This document shows, one piece after another, positions 1-7,542 of a DNA stretch of 64,000 bases. The notes under the pieces are model-generated. The model was given only the letters and a program-made list of their open reading frames with translations. It did no database searches and had not been told where the DNA came from. Position 1 is the first letter of the stretch, and each line of letters opens with the position of its first letter. The DNA is taken from the NCBI GenBank assembly GCA_016789785.1, contig JAEUQE010000012.1:8354-72353 (forward strand). The letters are read 5' to 3'. This DNA is from Bryobacterales bacterium. GTDB lineage: Bacteria; Acidobacteriota; Terriglobia; Bryobacterales; Bryobacteraceae. Made by a program: the position numbers and the translations under genes.

Positions 1-1
1 C

Positions 2-2392
2 CGCCTGATCCGCGAAGCTCAGGCCGCCTCCGCGCTCAACCACCCGAGTCTGGTAACGGTCCACGATGTGTTGCGTTTCGAGGGCGGGGCCGCGCTGGTC
101 ACCGAACTGATCCACGGCCAGTCCCTGCGTGTGTTTTGCGGAGTGGCACGGCCGGTCTCGCAAGTCGCTCTGTGGGGTGCGCAGATCGCGCGGGCACTCG
201 CTGCGGCACACGCGGAGTCCATCGTCCATAGCGACATCAAGCCCGAGAACATCATGCTGCGTTCCGACGGCTACGTGAAGATCCTCGACTTCGGGCTCGC
301 GCAGCATCAGGACCTTGTCGACGGGCTCGCCAGTCTGCCTCTCGGAACCATTGGCTACATGTCGCCGGAACAGACTCGCGGAGCAAAGCTCACCGGAGCA
401 AGCGATGTTTTCTCGCTGGGCGTGACGCTGCTGGAACTCGCCTGCGGCAAGCACCCGTTTCTGGAAGACGAGGCTGCCCGCACCACGCGGGCGATTAACC
501 ATAAGCCGGTCGAATTCGCGCCGCCTCCCGTGCCTGGCGGAACTCAGTTTGCGCGGCTGATCCAGGCGATGCTGGCCAAGCAGCCGGAGAGCCGCCCGTC
601 GGCAATCGAGGTGGCCGGTCGATTGGAGCGCATCGCTGCCCTGGGCCACCGGACATCGTGGAAGTGGTGGGGCGGGGGAGCCGCCGCCGCGGTCCTGGCC
701 GCCACTGCTTGGATCCAATGGGGCACTCCCTCCGTACCTTCTCTGCAACTTTCAACGCCCGTCGCGATCACGCGCTACAACGGAATTGAGCAGCAACCGT
801 CGCTGTCGCCCGATGGCAGCCATGTCCTCTTCATCTGGTCCGGCAGTGAGGGTCTGCAGGACGATGTCTACATGCGACCGGTGGCCGCAACGGACGATCC
901 GCCACAGCGCATCACCAACGACACCAATCGCGAGTATTCACCCGTCTGGTCTCACGACGGCAAGAGCATCGCCTGGCAGCGCCGCGCCCTGGATGGAAGC
1001 GATACCGAAATCTGGGTCGCCGCGGTGGAGAACTTCCACGCAGGTCCCGCGCGCCTGATCGGCAAGGTGCTCGATCACGAAGGCTTCTACGGGCTTGCCT
1101 GGTGGCCGGACTCGGGTTCTCTGGTCACCCGCGACCGCAGCGGCGCCGGGTTTCCGCTGGTTCGCGTCTCGCTCGCCGATGGCAGCAAGACCCCGCTGAC
1201 CGGCGGCGCCGACGTCACCGACGCGCGGCCTTATCTCTCGCCGGACCGGTCCCGGTTTCTGTTCCGGCGGACGCGCCGGGATCTTTCGCAGGCATGCTGG
1301 ATCGAGATCGCCGCACCCGCACAACCGGCCCATTGCGTCGACACCGCGGCGTCCGTCAAGGCGCTTGCCTGGGCGCCCGATTCGCGCTCCATCCTGCTCG
1401 GAGATACCAGCGGATTGTGGCTGCTTCAGACTCCGGAGCGCGGGACGCCAAAGCCGCAACGGTTGATGGAAGGCGACTTCATGGGCATTTCACCCGACGG
1501 CGCCGCCCGCCGATACGTGTTCAATCGCACGATTACGGATTCCAATATCTGGCGCATGGACCTCGCTTCGCAGAAGGTCACTCAGTGGATCGCTTCGAGC
1601 GGCGAAGATAGCGAACCGCAGTTCTCCTCCGATGGTTCCCTGATTCTCTTCCGGTCCAACCGTTCCGGGTCTCACGAATTGTATGTCTGCGGAGTGAATG
1701 GTTCGCAGGTGCGGAAACTGACGTCGCTCGGCGGACATCTCGGGAGTGCCCGCTGGTCTCCCGATGGGCGCTGGATTGCCTTCGATGGCGAACAGCAGTC
1801 GCCGGGGACGGAAGGCCGCACCCGGTTCGACAACGTGTACGTGATGCCGGCGGCGGGAGGTGCGCCCCGCCGTTTGACGGATGACACGGCGGATGCGATT
1901 GTGCCCGGCTGGTCGGCCGACAGCCGTTGGATCTACTTCACTCGCGGTGCGAGCCGTCAGGCGTGGAAGGTGCACATTGATGGCGGCGAGCCTGTGAAGG
2001 TGAGCGACAGCGAGTTGTGGGACGCCGAGGAGAGCGCGGACGGCAAGTGGGTCTACCATGAGCGCCCGCTCACGGAGAAGGGAATCTGGCGGCGCGCCGT
2101 TTCTGGCGGCTTCGGGACGCGGATCGCCGGCACCGAAGATCTCGCCTACCGCACGTGGAGCGTATCGGGAAACGACTTGTATTTCCTGCGTTCGGGACCC
2201 GGTGCGAGCTTCGTCCAACTCAGCCTGGAGAAAGGCGGTCCCCCGCGAGTGGTTGGTCCGGGTCCGAAGCGGCTGCTGCGCGGCCCCCGGACGATGGCTG
2301 TGTCGCCGGACGGAAAGACCATCCTTTACACGTCGGAGGACCTGAGTGTCGGCGATGTGTTCTTGATGGAGGTTCGCTCCCCGGCGCCATAG
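2..2392 (+). CDS. Ser/Thr protein kinase-like protein with PD40 propeller (5' truncated by window edge)
   Basis: The reading frame is open from base 2, so the N-terminus with the glycine loop and catalytic lysine lies outside the window. Visible kinase elements are a HPSLVTV segment, the catalytic loop as HSDIKPENIM, a DFG motif followed by LAQ, and an SPEQ activation-segment end. The HRD arginine is replaced by serine. A single membrane segment (WKWWGGG to TAWIQW) follows the kinase domain. The rest, about 550 residues, is a TolB/PD40-type propeller with repeated SPDG/SHDG/SADS blades, probably periplasmic. The architecture matches the complete kinase at 57688-60345. By family, such proteins are transmembrane kinases with an extracytoplasmic sensor propeller. 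The HSD change may mean a non-RD kinase or reduced activity. The substrate is unknown. Confidence 0.88.
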   Translation, partial: RLIREAQAASALNHPSLVTVHDVLRFEGGAALVTELIHGQSLRVFCGVARPVSQVALWGAQIARALAAAHAESIVHSDIKPENIMLRSDGYVKILDFGLAQHQDLVDGLASLPLGTIGYMSPEQTRGAKLTGASDVFSLGVTLLELACGKHPFLEDEAARTTRAINHKPVEFAPPPVPGGTQFARLIQAMLAKQPESRPSAIEVAGRLERIAALGHRTSWKWWGGGAAAAVLAATAWIQWGTPSVPSLQLSTPVAITRYNGIEQQPSLSPDGSHVLFIWSGSEGLQDDVYMRPVAATDDPPQRITNDTNREYSPVWSHDGKSIAWQRRALDGSDTEIWVAAVENFHAGPARLIGKVLDHEGFYGLAWWPDSGSLVTRDRSGAGFPLVRVSLADGSKTPLTGGADVTDARPYLSPDRSRFLFRRTRRDLSQACWIEIAAPAQPAHCVDTAASVKALAWAPDSRSILLGDTSGLWLLQTPERGTPKPQRLMEGDFMGISPDGAARRYVFNRTITDSNIWRMDLASQKVTQWIASSGEDSEPQFSSDGSLILFRSNRSGSHELYVCGVNGSQVRKLTSLGGHLGSARWSPDGRWIAFDGEQQSPGTEGRTRFDNVYVMPAAGGAPRRLTDDTADAIVPGWSADSRWIYFTRGASRQAWKVHIDGGEPVKVSDSELWDAEESADGKWVYHERPLTEKGIWRRAVSGGFGTRIAGTEDLAYRTWSVSGNDLYFLRSGPGASFVQLSLEKGGPPRVVGPGPKRLLRGPRTMAVSPDGKTILYTSEDLSVGDVFLMEVRSPAP

Positions 2393-2526
2393 ATGCTTCG
2401 TTGTGTCACCGGGGCGATGGAACAGAATCAAACGCGCTCGCATCGCCTCCACGTGTCCGCATCCCTCCTCCAGATTGGCCGCGATGGAACTCGTCCTCGA
2501 ACTCACGATGCGAAAAACTCTCAGGA

Positions 2527-4779
2527 CTACGGCAACGCGAAGGTGAAGATCGCCGACTGCGATGCGATTGCGACGTACTGCTTCCCATTCACGGCATACG
2601 CCATGGGTGAGGCGATGATGCTTGCACCGGTGTAGTAGTGCCAGAGATACTTGCCGGTCCTGCTGTCGAGCGCAATCAGATTGCCGTCGGCCGAAGATGC
2701 GAACGCAACGTTGCCCGCGGTTGCCAAAACACCCGTCGCCGACGAGCCGGTCTGCAATGGAAAATCCCACTTCCGTGCGCCGGTCAGTGCATCGAGTGCG
2801 CGCACGGAACCGGGCGTGCCGATCTTCGGATCCAGTTCCTGACCTCCGCCTGTATATCCTTCGCCGGGCACCGGGCTCTTCGTCACGCTCTTGTAAGTGG
2901 CGCATGCTTCACGCACCGACACCAGCAGGAACCCGGTCGCCGGGTCAAACGATGGCGATCCCCAGTTGGCCGCGCCCGCGGCATCGGGACACACGTAGTT
3001 GCCTTCGGGAGTCGGCGACGTGTTGGGCAGCACAATCGGACGGCCTTTATCATCGAGTCCCTTCGCCCACGTCTGCCGCGCGAACGCCTGGCCTTGCAGG
3101 AACTCGCCCGTCACGCGATCGAGCACGTAGTAGAACGCGTTGCGCTGCGCGGTCACGAGCAGCTTGCGCTTCACACCGCGCACCACGCCATCGATCAGCA
3201 CGGGCGTCTGATTACCATCCCAGTCATGAACGTCGTGCGGAGTGAATTGAAACCACCACTTCATGCGGCCCGTAGCCGGATCGAGCGCGAGCACCGAACA
3301 CGAATACAGATTGTCACCCTTCCTCACGCGGCCGTCATAGTCAGGCCCCGGATTGCCGGTCATCCAGAACAACGTGTTCGTATCGACATCGAAAGTGCCT
3401 GTGGTCCATGTAGGCGATCCACCATAATCGGCGGAACTCTCGGGCTCCCAGGTCTTGCGATTCGGATCACCCGGTTGCGGAATGGTGTGCGTGCGCCACA
3501 GACGCTTGCCGGTGGCAGCGTCGTATGCATCCACGAAGCCCGTGAGTGCGCATTCGCCGCTCGTTACGCCGACAATGATCTTGCCGTCAATCGCGAGCGG
3601 CGCGTGAGTGATGGAGAAGCCTTTCTTGTAATCGTCCACTTCGATATCGAAGATCACGTTGCCGCTCTTGGCGTCGAAAGCGATGAGGCGCATGTCGAGC
3701 GTCGCCAGATACAGCCGGTCGCCCAGCGCAGCCAAACCGCGATTCGTCATCACTGTGCAATGGCTTGCCACTTGCGGAAGCTTGCGTGTGTATCGCCACA
3801 ACGTTTGTCCTGTGCGTGCATCAAGCGCGGCAACGTTGTTCAACGGGCCCGTGACGAACATGAGTCCATCGATCACCAGCGGCGTGGTCTCTACCGTGTT
3901 GCCGCCGGTTTGGAACGTCCACGCGCTCTTCAGCGAGGCAGCGTTCGCGGGCGTGATCTGCTTCAACCCGGAGTAGTGTGTGCCCTTGAGATCGCCCCAA
4001 TAGGTGAGCCAGTTGTGAGGCTCGGCGCCCGCATTCCTGAGGCGTTCGAACGTCACATTGAAGGATGCATCGGGTGTCCACCGTTCTGGCCCCAACTTCG
4101 GCAGAGGCGCCTTCATCAGAAACGCGATCACGTTGTTCCGGTCGGTTGTACTCAGCGAAGGGTGTGGCGCCGGCGTGTCGCGCAACGTCACACTACGCTT
4201 ATCCAGCAGATGCCACTTGCGGCTCGCATCGAACAACTGCACCGTGAACGTGTCTTCACCCTTCTTGATGCCGCGCACACCGGGGCCAGCAGTGACGAAC
4301 GGCACTGGCTCACGGAGAGCTTTCGCAATGCCCGCCGCTTTCTGCCGTGTGCGAAGCGATGTCAGATCATGACCAAGAGTGCCACCTTCGCCGCCGAACA
4401 TGTGGCAACTCGAGCATTGGCGTTGGAACACGATGCGTCCGGCATTCATATCGCCAGTGACCTCTTCCTCTCCACCGGTTGACAGCGAGCGCAGGAACGA
4501 GATGATCGCGCGCGCATCCGCTTCGGGCATGGGAAACGCGGGCATCTGCGTGCCTGCGATTCCTTTGGTGATGTTGCGAAGCAGATCGTCATCCGTGCCG
4601 CCGTGTTTCCAGTTTCCGGTTGTGAGGTCCGAGGCTCGCCCGCCTTTCGCCGTGTCGCCATGACACGCCGAGCAGTTGCGCACGAAGAGATCGCGGCCTC
4701 GGGATTGAGACTCCGGGTGCTGCGCGAGTGCACTGCCCGCGCACAGGGTCAGCAGTGGGAAGAGAGTTACCAGTCGCAT
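2527..4779 (-). CDS. PQQ-dependent dehydrogenase with two N-terminal cytochrome c domains
   Basis: A signal peptide (MRLVTLFPLL to GSALAQ) starts the protein. I chose this ATG because the 65 residues upstream look non-coding. Two haem c sites follow: CSACH at about residues 36-40 and CSSCH at about 122-126. After them comes a PQQ propeller with LDARTGQTLW, YDAATGKRLW and LDSRTGKYLW blades. The family oxidises alcohols or sugars in the periplasm using pyrroloquinoline quinone; the haems would pass electrons to the respiratory chain. The usual order in quinohaemoproteins is propeller then haem domain, so having both haem domains N-terminal is notable. The substrate cannot be told. The gene is divergent from the PKD-protein gene 61 bp away, so a shared promoter region is likely. 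Confidence 0.9.
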   Translation of the reverse strand: MRLVTLFPLLTLCAGSALAQHPESQSRGRDLFVRNCSACHGDTAKGGRASDLTTGNWKHGGTDDDLLRNITKGIAGTQMPAFPMPEADARAIISFLRSLSTGGEEEVTGDMNAGRIVFQRQCSSCHMFGGEGGTLGHDLTSLRTRQKAAGIAKALREPVPFVTAGPGVRGIKKGEDTFTVQLFDASRKWHLLDKRSVTLRDTPAPHPSLSTTDRNNVIAFLMKAPLPKLGPERWTPDASFNVTFERLRNAGAEPHNWLTYWGDLKGTHYSGLKQITPANAASLKSAWTFQTGGNTVETTPLVIDGLMFVTGPLNNVAALDARTGQTLWRYTRKLPQVASHCTVMTNRGLAALGDRLYLATLDMRLIAFDAKSGNVIFDIEVDDYKKGFSITHAPLAIDGKIIVGVTSGECALTGFVDAYDAATGKRLWRTHTIPQPGDPNRKTWEPESSADYGGSPTWTTGTFDVDTNTLFWMTGNPGPDYDGRVRKGDNLYSCSVLALDPATGRMKWWFQFTPHDVHDWDGNQTPVLIDGVVRGVKRKLLVTAQRNAFYYVLDRVTGEFLQGQAFARQTWAKGLDDKGRPIVLPNTSPTPEGNYVCPDAAGAANWGSPSFDPATGFLLVSVREACATYKSVTKSPVPGEGYTGGGQELDPKIGTPGSVRALDALTGARKWDFPLQTGSSATGVLATAGNVAFASSADGNLIALDSRTGKYLWHYYTGASIIASPMAYAVNGKQYVAIASQSAIFTFALP

Positions 4780-4840
4780 GAATGCTCTGGCTATTCTACA
4801 GTGCGACAGGTGATTCGCGGCATGACATAATCGACGAATC
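4780..4840. promoter_or_regulatory. Short divergent promoter region
   Basis: Only 61 bp separate the two divergent start codons. On the plus strand CATAAT ends about 11 bp before the ATG at 4841. On the minus strand TAGAAT (4793-4798) lies about 14 bp before the ATG at 4779. Both -10-like boxes sit so close to the start codons that transcripts would be leaderless or nearly so. I see no convincing -35 boxes, so this is a modest call. Confidence 0.3.
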
Positions 4841-5902
4841 ATGTTGCTTGTGTGGATCGCATTGCTTGCTCTGCCCGTGGCGGCGCTCGAACGTCCGGGC
4901 GTCACGTTCAAGGTGTACCAGTTCGCGCAGAACGAGATTCCGCGCATCGACGGCAAGTTCGACGACTGGGCCATGGTGCCGGATTCCTACGCCATCGGGA
5001 CCGATCAGCTTGCCGAGACCGTGCGTGGCATCGGTACGAAACATGACCGCAAGAACCTTGATGTGAAGGTGAAGGTGGGATGGGTGAAGGGGCTGAATCG
5101 ACTCTACTTTCTCTATGAGGCCTACGACAACTACTGGGACTTCGCGAAGACCGATCTGCATAACGACATCTTCGAGATCGTGGTGGATGGTGATCTCTCC
5201 GGAGGGCCGCTGATCGGACCGATGCATCCTCATAAGGACATCAACAAGTGGGACGCGTGGTTTTCCATGCACGGAGTGCACGCGCAGAACTATCACATCT
5301 TCACGCCGGCACTCGGCAAGGATTGGGCCATGGCATGGGGTTGCCAGCCCTACATCAAGGACTTTCCCTACGCGAATGCGGCTTATCAATACAACTTCAA
5401 GCCGGGCGAAGCCGGCAAGTTGATGCTTGAGTTTTACGTCACGCCGTTCGATCACGCGCCCTGTGAAGGGCCTGAGCGAGCTGTGGAGTCGAAACTCGTT
5501 GAGAACAAGATCATCGGCCTTTCGTGGGCTGTGCTCGACTACGATGACGTCAACGCAAAGTCATACGCGGGCTTCTGGAATCTCTCGCACAAGACCACGA
5601 TGTATGGCAACGCTTCCGATCTTGTGGCGTTCCGGCTGATGCCGCGTGAGGGCACAGCGAAGCTCGATGCGCAGTGGTCATTCCGGGTGGTCGATGTGGA
5701 GCGCCGCATCGTGGAGTTTCATGACGATTCGGCGGGCGAAGTGCGCTCCTGGAAGTGGGACTTCGGCGATGGCACGGTTTCCTCGGAGCGGCATCCGCGG
5801 CACACCTACCCGAGCGACGGACACTACGTGGTGACGCTGGATATCGAGGGAACTGGTGGAACGTCGCGACGCTCGAAGGTATGGGATGTGACGCTGCGGT
5901 GA
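4841..5902 (+). CDS. Secreted PKD-domain protein with CBM9-like N-terminal region
   Basis: A 353-residue protein with a short signal peptide (MLLVWIALLALPVAA). The N-terminal two thirds start with RIDGKFDDWAMV and include a WVKGLNRLYFLYEAYDNYWDF stretch shortened here as WVKGLNRLYFLYEAYD. This pattern is typical of carbohydrate-binding module 9-like domains that begin with DGxxDDW. The C-terminus (about residues 280-353) is a PKD domain, with WDFGDGT and HTYPSDGHY as hallmarks. No catalytic motif is evident, so a binding or scaffold role on secreted polysaccharide or at the cell surface is the best inference. It is divergent from the PQQ dehydrogenase and convergent with the DUF1501 gene, which begins 7 bp beyond its stop. 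Confidence 0.8.
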   Translation: MLLVWIALLALPVAALERPGVTFKVYQFAQNEIPRIDGKFDDWAMVPDSYAIGTDQLAETVRGIGTKHDRKNLDVKVKVGWVKGLNRLYFLYEAYDNYWDFAKTDLHNDIFEIVVDGDLSGGPLIGPMHPHKDINKWDAWFSMHGVHAQNYHIFTPALGKDWAMAWGCQPYIKDFPYANAAYQYNFKPGEAGKLMLEFYVTPFDHAPCEGPERAVESKLVENKIIGLSWAVLDYDDVNAKSYAGFWNLSHKTTMYGNASDLVAFRLMPREGTAKLDAQWSFRVVDVERRIVEFHDDSAGEVRSWKWDFGDGTVSSERHPRHTYPSDGHYVVTLDIEGTGGTSRRSKVWDVTLR

Positions 5903-5909
5903 TGCCGGT

Positions 5910-7277
5910 TCAGGTCTTCGCGATCTTATCGACCACGCGCCCCGCCACGTCCGTCAACCGGAAGTCGCGGCCCTGGAACCGATAGGTGAGCTTCCGGTGG
6001 TCAAAGCCAAACAGATGCAGGATGGTGGCGTGAAGATCGTGTACGTCCACAGGATCCGCCACGGTCTGGAATCCGAGTTCATCCGTTTCGCCAACGGCCA
6101 CGCCGCCGCGGCCGCCGCCTCCCGCCATCCACACCGTGTAGCCGTCGATGAGATGATTGCGGCCCGCATTGCGTGCGGATCCTTCGGCCATGGGGGTGCG
6201 GCCGAACTCGCCGCCCCACACGACTAACGTTTGATCCAGCAAGCCTCGCTGCTTCAGATCGGTGAGCAGCGCCGCACTGGCCCGATCCACTTCCGGGCAG
6301 ATCTTGTTGAGTCCCGCTTCGATGCCCGCATGATGATCCCAATCCGTGTGATAGACCTGCACGCATCGCACGCCTTTCTCCACCAGCCTGCGCGCCAACA
6401 GACAATTCGCCGCGAATCCCGGCTTGCCTGGTGTCACTCCATAGAGATCAAGTGTTGCTTGCGATTCTTTCCCAAGATCCATCAAATCAGGCGCGCTCGA
6501 TTGCATGCGAAACGCCATCTCATAGGATGCGATGCGAGTCTCGATCTCGCGGTCTCCGGTGATCGCGAGCCGCTCCTGATTCAGATCGCGAATCGCCTCA
6601 ATCGCGCGCTGCTGGCGCTCTGCCGGGACACCGGGCGGGTTCGCAAGATGATAGATGGGCGACTTTGCATTGAGGAACGGCACGCCCTGGTAGTGCGTGG
6701 GAAGAAAGCCGCTCCCCCAGATGTCGTTCCCGTTGCGAGGTCCGCGCGGGCCGCTGGTCATCGCGACGAAAGCGGGCAGATCCTTGGCCTCCGCTCCAAG
6801 CCCGTAGACAAGCCAGGCACCCATCGACGGACGTCCGGAAACCATTCCCCCTGTATGCGCCGCGATCATTGCGGGAGAGTGGTTTACGTTCGTGGTCTTC
6901 ATCGAATGCACGAAGGCCATCGAGTCTGCGTGTGACGCCAGCTTCGGCAGAAGGTCAGAGAACGAATGCCCGCTCTGTCCGTGTTGCGCAAAGGCGCGCT
7001 TCGAGCCATACAACTTCGGAGCGGACATGCGTTCCATGAAGGCGAACTTCTTGCCGGCCAGTAAAGACGCTGGTGTCGGCTGGCCATCCATCGCTTTCAG
7101 TTTCGGCTTGTGCTGAAAGAGATCCAGTTGCGAGGGTCCGCCCTCCATGAAGAGATAGATGATGTTCTTCGCCTTCGCGGGGAAATGGGGTTGGCGGGGA
7201 GAGAGCAAGTCTGCAAGCGCGATGCGCGCTACACCCATCGAACAGAATTGCAGGAAGTGCCGTCGTGCGAGATGCAT
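5910..7277 (-). CDS. DUF1501 family secreted protein (sulfatase-like fold)
   Basis: A 455-residue protein starting MHLARRHFLQFCSMG, a twin-arginine-like leader (RRHFLQ). I chose this start because the in-frame extension upstream is the translated tandem repeat, not conserved protein. DUF1501 hallmarks are IYLFMEGGPSQLDLF near the N-terminus, SGHSFSDLLPKLA, VYHTDWDHHAG and WGGEFGRTPMAEG. The family is distantly related to alkaline phosphatase/sulfatase proteins and in Planctomycetes and Acidobacteria almost always sits beside a DUF1549/DUF1553 gene, as here. The biochemical role is not established. The start codon directly follows a TAG in the repeat (TAGCAATG), so translation is probably coupled to the gene upstream or to the repeat-encoded frame between them. 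Confidence 0.88.
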   Translation of the reverse strand: MHLARRHFLQFCSMGVARIALADLLSPRQPHFPAKAKNIIYLFMEGGPSQLDLFQHKPKLKAMDGQPTPASLLAGKKFAFMERMSAPKLYGSKRAFAQHGQSGHSFSDLLPKLASHADSMAFVHSMKTTNVNHSPAMIAAHTGGMVSGRPSMGAWLVYGLGAEAKDLPAFVAMTSGPRGPRNGNDIWGSGFLPTHYQGVPFLNAKSPIYHLANPPGVPAERQQRAIEAIRDLNQERLAITGDREIETRIASYEMAFRMQSSAPDLMDLGKESQATLDLYGVTPGKPGFAANCLLARRLVEKGVRCVQVYHTDWDHHAGIEAGLNKICPEVDRASAALLTDLKQRGLLDQTLVVWGGEFGRTPMAEGSARNAGRNHLIDGYTVWMAGGGGRGGVAVGETDELGFQTVADPVDVHDLHATILHLFGFDHRKLTYRFQGRDFRLTDVAGRVVDKIAKT

Positions 7278-7540
7278 TGCTATTCCCTCGTGATGAACTC
7301 GTCGGTGTTGAGATGCGGCATCGCCGCCGGCGCTGATCCGCCGGGCAAACTGCGGTGGATTGTGAGGGGTTGGTCTGTGGCTCGTGTAGCGCTTCGTGCG
7401 AGATGCATTGCTACTTCCCTGGTGATGAACCCGGTGGCGTTGAGATGCGGCATTGCGGCGGGCGCTGATCCGCCGGGCAAACTGCGGTGGATTGTGAGGG
7501 GTTGGTCTGTGGCTCGTGTAGCGCGTCGCGCAAAGTGCAT
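7265..7540. repeat. Tandem duplication of the DUF1553/DUF1501 gene junction (131-132 bp units)
   Basis: Two consecutive units, keyed on TGCATTGCT at 7273, 7404 and 7536, repeat with 131 and 132 bp periods. About 100 bp of each unit (for example the segment containing GATCCGCCGGGCAAACTGCG) is identical or nearly so. Read on the minus strand, each unit carries a NTDEFITRE-like end of the DUF1553 coding sequence and the ATG of the DUF1501 leader (MHLARR/MHFARR/MHLARS). The unit is thus a copy of the stop/start junction. The sequence between those points has no counterpart in either gene. Confidence 0.9.
7280..7540 (-). CDS. Hypothetical 86-residue two-repeat frame made by the tandem duplication
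   Basis: The duplicated junction leaves an open frame of 86 codons whose ATG follows the DUF1553 stop at the same spacing as the real DUF1501 start. It encodes two near-identical 43-44-residue halves, each running from MHLARS/MHFARR through LTIHRSLPGG to FITRE. It could be translated by coupling between the two flanking genes. There is no homology to any family I know, and it may simply be a by-product of the duplication. I give it low confidence as a protein. Confidence 0.25.
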   Translation of the reverse strand: MHFARRATRATDQPLTIHRSLPGGSAPAAMPHLNATGFITREVAMHLARSATRATDQPLTIHRSLPGGSAPAAMPHLNTDEFITRE

Positions 7541-7542
7541 TG

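Noticed and set aside
1490..2905. Long minus-strand frame opposite the kinase-propeller
   Set aside because: The plus-strand protein has clear kinase and PD40 motifs; the antisense frame has no domain and exists because of GC-rich third positions.
2638..4482. 614-codon plus-strand frame over the PQQ dehydrogenase
   Set aside because: Arg/His-rich with no motif; the minus strand carries haem and PQQ signatures.
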